Notes under the pieces: model-generated | Database searches by the model: none | Told to the model about the DNA's origin: nothing | The model's input: only the letters and a program-made list of their open reading frames with translations | Made by a program: the position numbers and the translations under genes | DNA from: an uncultured Blautia sp. | GTDB lineage: Bacteria; Bacillota; Clostridia; Lachnospirales; Lachnospiraceae | Assembly: GCA_934364795.1 (NCBI GenBank) | Contig: CAKRMK010000016.1 | Coordinates: 9,378 to 73,377 of the forward strand | Length of the DNA stretch: 64,000 nucleotides | Direction: 5' to 3' | Shown: one piece after another, positions 52,362-59,893 of the stretch | How positions within the stretch are numbered: position 1 is the stretch's first letter | Layout of the letters: each line of letters starts with the position of its first letter

Positions 52362-53699
52362 ATGAAGAAAAGATATATTCTTGCAGCACTTGCAGCAATG
52401 GCGGTTCTGGCCGGATGCGGCAATGATACTTCAGGAAAAGCTGCAGACAATACTACGGAAAATGCATCAGATACAGCGGATACATCAGCGGCAGAGAGTT
52501 CTGATGAGGCTTCTGTAGACGAGGATGCACTGGAAGATCTGGACGCAGACTTTTCCCAGGATGGGGAAGAAGAAATAATTGATGCAGATACCAATGAGGA
52601 TGTGACTCTGGATCCTATTACACCTTCTGATTATCTGGTGGAAAATGCAGCTTCCTATGTGACTCTTGGAGATTATGACGGAGTAGAAGTTACCAAATAT
52701 ACTTATGAGATCACAGATGACATGGTACAGGATGAGATTCAGGAAGAGCTTGCTGACGCAAGCGAGGAGGAATCCACCAATGCACCATCAGAGGATGGGG
52801 ATATCGTATACCTGACTCTTACCAGTACTGTGGAAGGTGAGGAGGCAGGTGATCCGGAGGAAACCTTTATTACCCTTGGACAGGAAGAATACGGGGCAGA
52901 ATTTGACCAGAAGCTTACAGGCGTTTCCACAGGAGATAAGGTGGAGTTTACTGTAGAATACGGCGATGATATCTGGCAGGAAGAGTGGATTGGCAAGAAA
53001 GTTGCTTTTTCTGCAGAAGTGACAGATGTTACCAAGTCAATAACTCCAGAGTACAATGAGGATTATGTAAAAGAATATACAGGCTATGACACTGTAGAAG
53101 AATATGAAGCTTCCGTAAAAGAATATCTTCAGGAATCCTATGAAGAGCAGAGCTATTATGATGAAGTGGAAGCGCTTATGGCTTCCTGCATTGACAGAAC
53201 CACATTTACAGGAGAATATCCGGATGATCTGTTTGATCAGTGTAAAGAAGAAGCACTTTCCAGTTATTCCATGTTTGCGGGAGAGGACGGAGATGTGAAT
53301 GACATTCTGGATATGTTTGGAATTACCCAGGATGATATTGAGGCAGAGGCAAAAGATCTTGTAAACCGCCGTCTGTTCATCAGTGCCTATGCACAGGCGA
53401 ATAATATCGAAGTAACAGAAGATGAATATGTAGATTATGTAAAAGAAAATGCAGATTACTATGGAGAAAATGCAGCTGATTTTGAACAGACATATACTCG
53501 TGAGACAATTGTAAATGCTCTTTATGAAAGCAAGGTAAGTGCAGTCCTTCTTGACAAGGCAAGTGTAACAGAAACTCCATATACAGGAGAGGACGACATG
53601 GAATACGAGGACGGAGAAGAGCTGGATGATCTTGAAGTAATTGGTGAAGTTGCGGAAGACGGAGCTGAGGAAGCAGAAGCTGCGGATACAGAAGAGTAA
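52362..53699 (+). CDS. Lipoprotein related to trigger factor (putative extracytoplasmic foldase)
   Basis: This is a 445-residue lipoprotein. The lipobox LAGC places the lipidated cysteine at residue 19. Residues about 20-90 are a very acidic, Ser/Thr/Ala-rich linker. Residues about 105-215 resemble a trigger-factor segment plus FKBP-type domain (YDGVEVTKYTYEITDDMVQDEIQEEL; GDIVYLTLTSTVEG; ITLGQEEYGAEFDQKLTGVSTGDKVEFTVEY). The helical C-terminal part (about 225-420) resembles the chaperone arms (GITQDDIEAEAKDLVNRRLFISAYAQANNIEVTEDEYVDYV). An acidic tail ends the protein. It probably assists folding of secreted proteins outside the membrane, like PrsA. Whether it has isomerase activity is not visible. 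It is a single-gene unit. Confidence 0.82.
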   Translation: MKKRYILAALAAMAVLAGCGNDTSGKAADNTTENASDTADTSAAESSDEASVDEDALEDLDADFSQDGEEEIIDADTNEDVTLDPITPSDYLVENAASYVTLGDYDGVEVTKYTYEITDDMVQDEIQEELADASEEESTNAPSEDGDIVYLTLTSTVEGEEAGDPEETFITLGQEEYGAEFDQKLTGVSTGDKVEFTVEYGDDIWQEEWIGKKVAFSAEVTDVTKSITPEYNEDYVKEYTGYDTVEEYEASVKEYLQESYEEQSYYDEVEALMASCIDRTTFTGEYPDDLFDQCKEEALSSYSMFAGEDGDVNDILDMFGITQDDIEAEAKDLVNRRLFISAYAQANNIEVTEDEYVDYVKENADYYGENAADFEQTYTRETIVNALYESKVSAVLLDKASVTETPYTGEDDMEYEDGEELDDLEVIGEVAEDGAEEAEAADTEE

Positions 53700-53800
53700 T
53701 CCGGCCAGCTTTTTGCACCGGATATTTGCAGTTTATGATTTTTTTAGAATTTTAACCTTTTAAAGCGGCAATTTTTATGATATAGTATAAGGACGCGACA

Positions 53801-53850
53801 ATGGACGGGCATCATTCTGGATTTTGGATTCAGAAGATTGGCCCGCCCAT
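53801..53850 (+). other. Structured 5' leader of the M3 peptidase gene
   Basis: ATGGACGGGC (53801-53810) and GCCCGCCCAT (53841-53850) pair with one mismatch, enclosing a second stem TTCTG/CAGAA (53815-53819 with 53831-53835). The hairpin ends 23 bases before the start codon and has no T run. It might be regulatory. Confidence 0.5.
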
Positions 53851-53873
53851 TTGTGTTCAAAAGGAGGAACGAG

Positions 53874-55550
53874 ATGAAATTTTCAGAAATGCCTTACAGC
53901 CGTGTTGATTTTCCTGCTGTGATCGCACAGGCAGAGGAAATCATCCAGCGGGCTTCCCAGGCCAAGAGCGGGGAAGAGCAGTTTGAGATTCACCAGGAAT
54001 TTAACAAACTGATGGATCATGTAAGAACACTTTATACCATCGCCCACATCCGCAGAGACGGAGATGTAACAGACGAATTTTATGATGGTGAGAAGAGCTA
54101 TTATGATGAGAAGCTTCCAGAGCTGAACGCAGTGACAAATGCTTATAAGAAAGTACTTTTTGCCACACCGTACCGTCAGTATATGGAAGAGAAGATCGGA
54201 CCGGTTGCATTTAAGTCCATGGAACTGGAAATGAAATGCTTTGATGACAGTCTGATTCCACTTATGCAGGAAGAGAATGCACTTGCATCCCGCTACAGTA
54301 AGCTGATTGCTTCTGCAAAAATCATGTGGGAAGGCGAGGAACTGAATCTTTCCCTTCTGCGTAAGTATATGCGTTCTTCTGACCGTAATGTCCGCAAGAA
54401 AGCATGGGATGCTTTTTCTGCTTTCTTCGAGGAAAAACAGCCGGAAATCGATGAAATCTATGACCTGATGGTAAAGAACCGTACCAGACAGGCTAAGATG
54501 CTTGGCTTTGAGAATTACATTGATATGGGCTACTGCCGTATGAACCGTAATTCCTATACCAAAGAGGATATTAAGAATCTTCGCGACCAGATCAAGACTG
54601 TATTTGTGCCCCTTGCTTCCAAGATGCATAAGAACCGTCAGGCACGCCTTGGTGTAGACGCTCTTCATTATTATGATATTGGCGTGTATTTCCCACAGGG
54701 AGATCCGGCACCTACCGGAACACCGCAGGAAATTCTGGAAAGCGGCCGTAAGATGTATTCTGAAATGTCTGATGAGACAAGAGATTTCTTCAACATGATG
54801 ATGGAGAATGAGCTTTTTGATGTATTTGGACGGAAGAATAAGGCTACAGGCGGTTATATGACAGAGCTTCCGGATTATGGTGTACCGTTTATTTTTGCAA
54901 ACTTTAACGGAACCAGTGGAGATGTGGATGTTATCACACATGAGTGCGGACATGCATTCCAGAACTATGTTTCCGGCAAAGATCCGATTTCTGACCATTC
55001 CCGTTATCTGACTATGGAGACAGCAGAAATCCATTCCATGTCCATGGAGTTTTTCGCAGAGCCGTGGATTGAGCTTTTCTTCGGTGAAAGAGGAGACGAT
55101 TACCGTAAGATGCATCTTGAGGATGCTATTGATTTTATTCCTTATGGAACCATGGTGGATGAATTCCAGCATATTGTATATGGTAATCCGGACCTTACCC
55201 CTAAGGAACGCCGTGATGCATGGAATAAGCTGGAAGAAGAGTACCGTCCATTTTTGGATGCTACAGGCTGCAAATTCATGGAAGATGGAGCATACTGGCA
55301 GAGACAGCATCATATTTTTGAGATGCCATTCTATTATATTGATTATGTGCTTGCACAGCTTTGTGCATTCCAGTTTAAGATCCGTATGGAAAAAGACCAG
55401 GAGGGTGCATGGGCTGATTATATGAAGTTATGTGAACTTTCCGCAAGTGACTTCTATCCGTCTATGTTAGGTAAGGTAGGACTTACTGTTCCGTTTGAGG
55501 ATGGATGCATCCAGAAGATCGTTGACGAGCTGGATAAAAAGCTGGACTGA
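53874..55550 (+). CDS. M3-family oligoendopeptidase
   Basis: This is a zinc metallopeptidase of 558 residues that cuts short peptides in the cytoplasm. The zinc motif is HECGH (H356, E357, H360) in VDVITHECGHAFQNY, with the third ligand in METAEIHSMSMEFF about 25 residues later. The C-terminal QRQHHIFEMPFYYIDYVLAQLCAFQF matches PepF-like enzymes and carries the transition-state tyrosine and histidine. The ATG at 53874 is chosen because AAGGAGG lies upstream. An in-frame start at 53838 would fall in the leader hairpin. It lies upstream of an Opp peptide transporter, consistent with a peptide-use role. Confidence 0.93.
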   Translation: MKFSEMPYSRVDFPAVIAQAEEIIQRASQAKSGEEQFEIHQEFNKLMDHVRTLYTIAHIRRDGDVTDEFYDGEKSYYDEKLPELNAVTNAYKKVLFATPYRQYMEEKIGPVAFKSMELEMKCFDDSLIPLMQEENALASRYSKLIASAKIMWEGEELNLSLLRKYMRSSDRNVRKKAWDAFSAFFEEKQPEIDEIYDLMVKNRTRQAKMLGFENYIDMGYCRMNRNSYTKEDIKNLRDQIKTVFVPLASKMHKNRQARLGVDALHYYDIGVYFPQGDPAPTGTPQEILESGRKMYSEMSDETRDFFNMMMENELFDVFGRKNKATGGYMTELPDYGVPFIFANFNGTSGDVDVITHECGHAFQNYVSGKDPISDHSRYLTMETAEIHSMSMEFFAEPWIELFFGERGDDYRKMHLEDAIDFIPYGTMVDEFQHIVYGNPDLTPKERRDAWNKLEEEYRPFLDATGCKFMEDGAYWQRQHHIFEMPFYYIDYVLAQLCAFQFKIRMEKDQEGAWADYMKLCELSASDFYPSMLGKVGLTVPFEDGCIQKIVDELDKKLD

Positions 55551-55641
55551 TCTGGAGTATGCCCCCAAAATCATTCCAGAAGACGGATAAGCATCTGACG
55601 GATGGTAACAGGCGATAAATGCAAAGAAATGAGGCAGACCA

Positions 55642-56211
55642 GTGAAAAAATATGGGAATGATTACCGTCAAAGCGGGAAACAATTTGAATATACCGGAAA
55701 ATGGTACAGTACGAAGGATACGTTGAACACGCTGAAAAAATACGCCTGTATCTACACCGGCTTGATGATCGCATGCATTTTGGTTTACGTGGCAGGACTT
55801 ATGCCAAATAATACCGGAAGCAGGATATTCTTTATTTTGCTTCCTTATGTGATGATGGTGTTTCCTATATCTTATGGCATTATGGGAGGTGTTTCCCTTC
55901 TTCTTTTCTGCCGGAAACAGGAAGGAAAAGGCACTTCACAGGTGGTGGTGCCAGAGGAGCATCTGGGACATATGACACGCGCCGAATTTGAAAAAGGGAT
56001 TCGCCGCCCGGTAAGATGCAGTATTGGGATAACCGTACTGGGCTGTATTACCAGTGTGGCAGATCTGATTTTGATGATTCAGAATCCGTCAGATCTTATC
56101 CTGACCAGGGAACTATTATTCGAGGCTGCAACTGTAGTGATTTTAATACTGGGAAGTGTTACAACTGCACAAAGTTGGAAGACTAAAGCAAAATTTACAA
56201 TTTCTGGCTGA
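55642..56211 (+). CDS. Hypothetical four-helix membrane protein
   Basis: This is a 189-residue protein not assigned to a family. Four hydrophobic segments are visible (about 37-53, 61-88 and, after a soluble stretch holding VPEEHLGHMTRAEFEKGI, 126-144 and 153-172). A short N-terminal Tyr/Lys-rich segment (YGNDYRQSGKQFEYTGKWYS) precedes helix 1. The GTG start at 55642 has only a modest GAGG upstream. It lies between the M3 peptidase and oppA with no clear partner. Its stop overlaps a weak terminator hairpin. Confidence 0.65.
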   Translation: MKKYGNDYRQSGKQFEYTGKWYSTKDTLNTLKKYACIYTGLMIACILVYVAGLMPNNTGSRIFFILLPYVMMVFPISYGIMGGVSLLLFCRKQEGKGTSQVVVPEEHLGHMTRAEFEKGIRRPVRCSIGITVLGCITSVADLILMIQNPSDLILTRELLFEAATVVILILGSVTTAQSWKTKAKFTISG

Positions 56212-56227
56212 AAATCTTTCAGTTTTT
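56208..56227 (+). terminator. Weak terminator after the membrane protein
   Basis: CTGAAA-ATC-TTTCAG overlaps the stop codon and is followed by five Ts. The stem is short and AT-rich. Confidence 0.5.
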
Positions 56228-56271
56228 GACAAAAATGGACAAAATTCCAGACATGTTTTGTCATATGGCTA

Positions 56272-56329
56272 TTGCGTAAGCGGTAAAACATGATAAAATA
56301 GAAGAGCACACAGCAACAAATTTTGTTGC
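56272..56329 (+). promoter_or_regulatory. Candidate oppA promoter and leader palindrome
   Basis: TTGCGT (56272-56277) and TAAAAT (56294-56299) are 16 bases apart, followed by the palindrome GCAACAAATTTTGTTGC (56313-56329). The hexamers are imperfect and the assignment is tentative. Confidence 0.4.
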
Positions 56330-56388
56330 AGCAGTAGCTGGCCTTTGTGGATAGTTACAATAAAACTCATAAAAAGGAGGATATGGAT

Positions 56389-58689
56389 ATGAGCAAGAAG
56401 AAGTTAATGGCCCTGTTATTATCAGGCGTCATGGCAGCATCAACAGTGAGTGTTCCTGTTTTTGCTGAGAATGCAGACGCTGCAGAAGACACAGCAGATG
56501 CAGCAGAAGAAACTGAGGGAGGTTCTTCCGATACACCACTGGTTGTTGGACAGACCAACTTCTCCGAGAAATTCTGCGGAATGTTCGCAGAAGCAGTTCC
56601 GGATCAGCAGATCGCTGATATTGTAGGAGCATATCTGTTTGATAACGACCGTGCAGGTGCTGTTATCTACAATGGTATTGAGGGAGAGACTACAGAGTAT
56701 AACGGAACAGAGTATACTTACACAGGTCTTTCAGACATAACTGTTACACAGGGCGAGGATGAGACTGTTTATAATATCAAACTTCGTGACGATGTGAAGT
56801 TCTCTGATGGTGAGCCGCTTACCGCAGATGACCTTATTTTCACATTATATGTATATTCAGATAATGATTATGATGGAAATGCAACCCTATATTCCACCAA
56901 CATCAAAGGTATGAAGAACTACCGTCTGAACTCTACAGCAGCAGATTCCATCACAGATGAGGATGTTGCAAATACATTAGCTGACATGCCAGATGAAGTA
57001 GCACAGAAGGTAAAAGATGAACTGATCGTTCCCCTTCTTACTTCCGAGTATGACTGGGCACAGGAAGCATGGGAAGATTATGCAGACGCTTATGGCGTAG
57101 CAAGCGGTGATGAGTTCTTTGCAATGCTTTATGCAGTAGATGAAGACTACAGCACAGAAGGCAAAGATCAGGACACTATTATTAATGAGATCGCTGACCA
57201 GTATGGTACAGATTATGCAGCTCTTGCAGCAGCATACGGCGATGAAGAATACTTTAATGAAGATGCTACCACAATCGCACAGGAGTACCTGGTAGAGCAG
57301 AAAACTGCTGCAGGTGAGGGCGAGGAAGTTGCCAACATCGAAGGTATCAAGAAGCTTGGTGATTATGAGGTTGAGATCACAACAGACGGATTCTCCGCTA
57401 CCACAATCTACAACCTTGGCGTAATCGTTGAGCCAATGCACTATTACGGAGATGCATCTCTGTATGACTATGACAACAATCAGTTCGGTTTCACAAGAGG
57501 GGACCTTTCCGCTGTACGTGACAAAGCAAGCCAGCCGCTTGGTGCAGGTCCTTACAAATTTGTGAAATATGAGAACAAGACCGTATATCTGGAAGCAAAC
57601 GAAAACTACTACAAGGGTGCTCCTAAGATTAAATACCTTCAGTGGAGAGAGACTTCCGACGCAGATAAGATTGCCGGTGTTGAGCAGGGTACAATCGACC
57701 TTTCTGATCCATCCGGAAGCAAATCTGCATTTGACCAGATCAAGAGCATCAACAGCAACGGCGAGCTTGATGGCGACAAGATCATGGTTAACGCAACAGA
57801 CAACCTTGGATACGGATACATCGGTATTAACTCAAACACTGTAAACGTTGGCGGAGATGCAGGTTCTGATGCATCCAAAGATTTAAGAAAAGCAATCGCA
57901 ACCGTATTTGCTGTATATCGTGATGTAGCAATTGATTCCTACTATGGCGATGCTGCTTCCGTAATCAACTATCCGATCTCCAATACATCCTGGGCAGCTC
58001 CTCAGAAATCTGACGCAGATTATCAGGCAGCTTACTCTGTAGATGTTGACGGAAATCCACTTTACACAGACGATATGTCTGACGATGACAAGTTTGCAGC
58101 AGCAACCCAGGCAGCTCTTGGCTACCTTGAGGCAGCTGGATACACTGTAGAAGATGGCAAAGTAACAGCAGCTCCGGAAGGTGCTAAGATGTCTTATGAG
58201 ATCATCATCGGTGCTGATGGAAGTGGAGATCACCCAAGTTTTGCAATCCTTACAGATGCTAAGGCAGCACTTGAGTCCATCGGATTCACACTTGAGATCA
58301 ATGACGTTACAGACTCTAACATTATGTGGGATGCTTTAAATGCAGGTACAGCAGAAATGTGGGCAGCTGCATGGCAGGCAACAATTGATCCTGATATGTA
58401 TCAGACATACCACAGCGAGAGCGTAAAGAGCAACTACTACCACATCAACGACGCTACACTGGATCAGGATATTATCGACGCTCGTTCTTCCGCAGATCAG
58501 GAATACAGAAAATCTGTTTACAAACAGTGCCTGGATATTATTCTTGACTGGGCAGTTGAGATTCCGGTATATCAGAGACAGAACTGCATTATTTACAGCC
58601 CAGAGCGTGTAAATGCAGATACCTTTACAAAAGATGTTTCCACATTCTACTACTGGTATAAAGATATCGAGAACATTGAAATGAACTAA
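56389..58689 (+). CDS. oppA: Oligopeptide ABC transporter substrate-binding protein, enlarged
   Basis: This is an extracellular family 5 solute-binding protein of 766 residues, against about 540-600 normally. The signal peptide ends VPVFAENAD without a lipobox cysteine, followed by an acidic linker. Recognisable blocks are VYNIKLRDDVKFSDGEPLTADDLIFTL, GAGPYKFVKYENKTVYLEANENYYKGAPKIKYLQWRE, and the late ALNAGTAEMWAAAWQATIDPDMYQTYHS with DILDWAVEIPVYQRQNCIIY-like ending. An extra, mostly acidic, helical block of about 130 residues lies at roughly 186-316, between the N-terminal and peptide-binding parts. I choose the second ATG (56389) because AAGGAGG is eight bases away. The closer ATG at 56383 has only two bases of spacing. 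Peptide or related ligand likely. Confidence 0.9.
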   Translation: MSKKKLMALLLSGVMAASTVSVPVFAENADAAEDTADAAEETEGGSSDTPLVVGQTNFSEKFCGMFAEAVPDQQIADIVGAYLFDNDRAGAVIYNGIEGETTEYNGTEYTYTGLSDITVTQGEDETVYNIKLRDDVKFSDGEPLTADDLIFTLYVYSDNDYDGNATLYSTNIKGMKNYRLNSTAADSITDEDVANTLADMPDEVAQKVKDELIVPLLTSEYDWAQEAWEDYADAYGVASGDEFFAMLYAVDEDYSTEGKDQDTIINEIADQYGTDYAALAAAYGDEEYFNEDATTIAQEYLVEQKTAAGEGEEVANIEGIKKLGDYEVEITTDGFSATTIYNLGVIVEPMHYYGDASLYDYDNNQFGFTRGDLSAVRDKASQPLGAGPYKFVKYENKTVYLEANENYYKGAPKIKYLQWRETSDADKIAGVEQGTIDLSDPSGSKSAFDQIKSINSNGELDGDKIMVNATDNLGYGYIGINSNTVNVGGDAGSDASKDLRKAIATVFAVYRDVAIDSYYGDAASVINYPISNTSWAAPQKSDADYQAAYSVDVDGNPLYTDDMSDDDKFAAATQAALGYLEAAGYTVEDGKVTAAPEGAKMSYEIIIGADGSGDHPSFAILTDAKAALESIGFTLEINDVTDSNIMWDALNAGTAEMWAAAWQATIDPDMYQTYHSESVKSNYYHINDATLDQDIIDARSSADQEYRKSVYKQCLDIILDWAVEIPVYQRQNCIIYSPERVNADTFTKDVSTFYYWYKDIENIEMN

Positions 58690-58720
58690 AGGTATAAATC
58701 CTAAGAGAAGTCAGACTAGC

Positions 58721-58868
58721 GCAGTGGACTCACCTTAACAAGTGGGCCCACTGCCTTACTGGCAGTATGCCTTGGGAAAAGGTGCCTTCGTTATTGTTTT
58801 AACGAACAGAAAACTGCCAGAACCGACAGGACACACTGCCAGTAAGAACATCACAGTCGATCTTCTTA
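58721..58868 (+). repeat. Nested inverted repeats between oppA and oppB
   Basis: The 207-base gap holds several inverted repeats: GCAGTGG/CCACTGC (58721-58727 with 58748-58754), a perfect 12-bp CTTACTGGCAGT/ACTGCCAGTAAG (58755-58766 with 58835-58846), an additional ACTGCCAG (58813-58820) that could compete for the same partner, TTCGTT/AACGAA, and GTAAGA/TCTTAC (58842-58847 with 58863-58868). There is no T run, so this is not a simple terminator. It may be a stability or regulatory RNA structure. Confidence 0.7.
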
Positions 58869-58896
58869 CCTGATACTGGAAAGGACAGATTAAATA

Positions 58897-59883
58897 ATGA
58901 AGAAGTTTATTGTACGTCGTGTACTTCTTGGAGCGATGATTCTGTTCTTCGTTTCCATGATTATCTATTCAATTGAAAGAGCGCTTCCCACTTCCTATGT
59001 AGAAGGAAGAGCCCGTGACATGTCAATGAAACAGGGTGCGAAGCCTTATGATGAATTGGTTGCAGAGCTGAATGCTTCCTATGGACTGGATAAGCCGGTG
59101 CTGGAAGGTTATTTTGTATGGCTTGGAAAAGCCCTTCACGGTGAGTTTGGCGAGTCCTGGATTTTCCATCAGCCTGTAACAAAGAAATTCTCCAGCGTTA
59201 TCTGGTACTCTTTTGTGCTTGCGCTGGCCTCGTTTTTGCTGGAAATTATAATTGCCATACCTTTGGGTATTGTATCGGCAACGAAGCAGTACAGTAAGGT
59301 GGATTATGCGGTAACGGTATTTGCCCTTATTGGTATCTCCCTTCCGTCCTTCTTCTTTGCCACCATTTTGAAATGGATTTTCTCCATCAATCTGAAATGG
59401 TTAGACCTGTATGGTATTGTAGGCCGTATGCATGAGTCCTACAGCAGTGTGGGCAAGGTGCTGGATATGGCACAGCATCTGATTCTCCCGGTTATTACAC
59501 TTACCATCGTAAGCGTTGGTTCTCTTATGCGTTACACCAGAACCAATATGCTTGAGGTTCTGAACGCAGATTATATCCGTACAGCCAGAGCTAAAGGTGT
59601 GCCGGAGAAGAAAGTGGTCTATCACCATGCTTTCCGCAATACTCTTATTCCGATCATCACCATCCTTGGAAGTACACTTCCCAACCTGTTTGGTGGTGCT
59701 ATGATCACAGAGACATTGTTCCAGATTCCGGGAATCGGATATACGTCCTACCAGGCACTGACCCAAGGAGATATTCCGTTTACCATGTTCTATATGGTAT
59801 TCCTGGCATTTCTGACACTGACCGGAAATCTGATCGCAGACATCCTGTACGCTGTGGCAGATCCAAGGGTACGAGTAAATTAG
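58897..59883 (+). CDS. oppB: Oligopeptide ABC transporter permease OppB
   Basis: This is a 328-residue inner-membrane permease with six transmembrane helices. It is of the usual length and family pattern (LNASYGLDKPVLEGYFVWLGKALHGEFGESW; the EAA-type loop YIRTARAKGVPEKKVVYHHAFRNTLIPIITILG; FGGAMITETLFQIPGIGYTSYQAL). GGAAAGGA lies about 12 bases before the ATG, a weak spacing. It partners OppC. Confidence 0.95.
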   Translation: MKKFIVRRVLLGAMILFFVSMIIYSIERALPTSYVEGRARDMSMKQGAKPYDELVAELNASYGLDKPVLEGYFVWLGKALHGEFGESWIFHQPVTKKFSSVIWYSFVLALASFLLEIIIAIPLGIVSATKQYSKVDYAVTVFALIGISLPSFFFATILKWIFSINLKWLDLYGIVGRMHESYSSVGKVLDMAQHLILPVITLTIVSVGSLMRYTRTNMLEVLNADYIRTARAKGVPEKKVVYHHAFRNTLIPIITILGSTLPNLFGGAMITETLFQIPGIGYTSYQALTQGDIPFTMFYMVFLAFLTLTGNLIADILYAVADPRVRVN

Positions 59884-59893
59884 GAGGAAAAAC

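Noticed and set aside
53883..55313. Long antisense reading frame (476 codons) opposite the M3 peptidase gene
   Set aside because: It lies wholly opposite a gene with clear HExxH peptidase motifs. The predicted protein is rich in His, Cys, Ile and Leu with no family resemblance, as expected from codon bias on the other strand.
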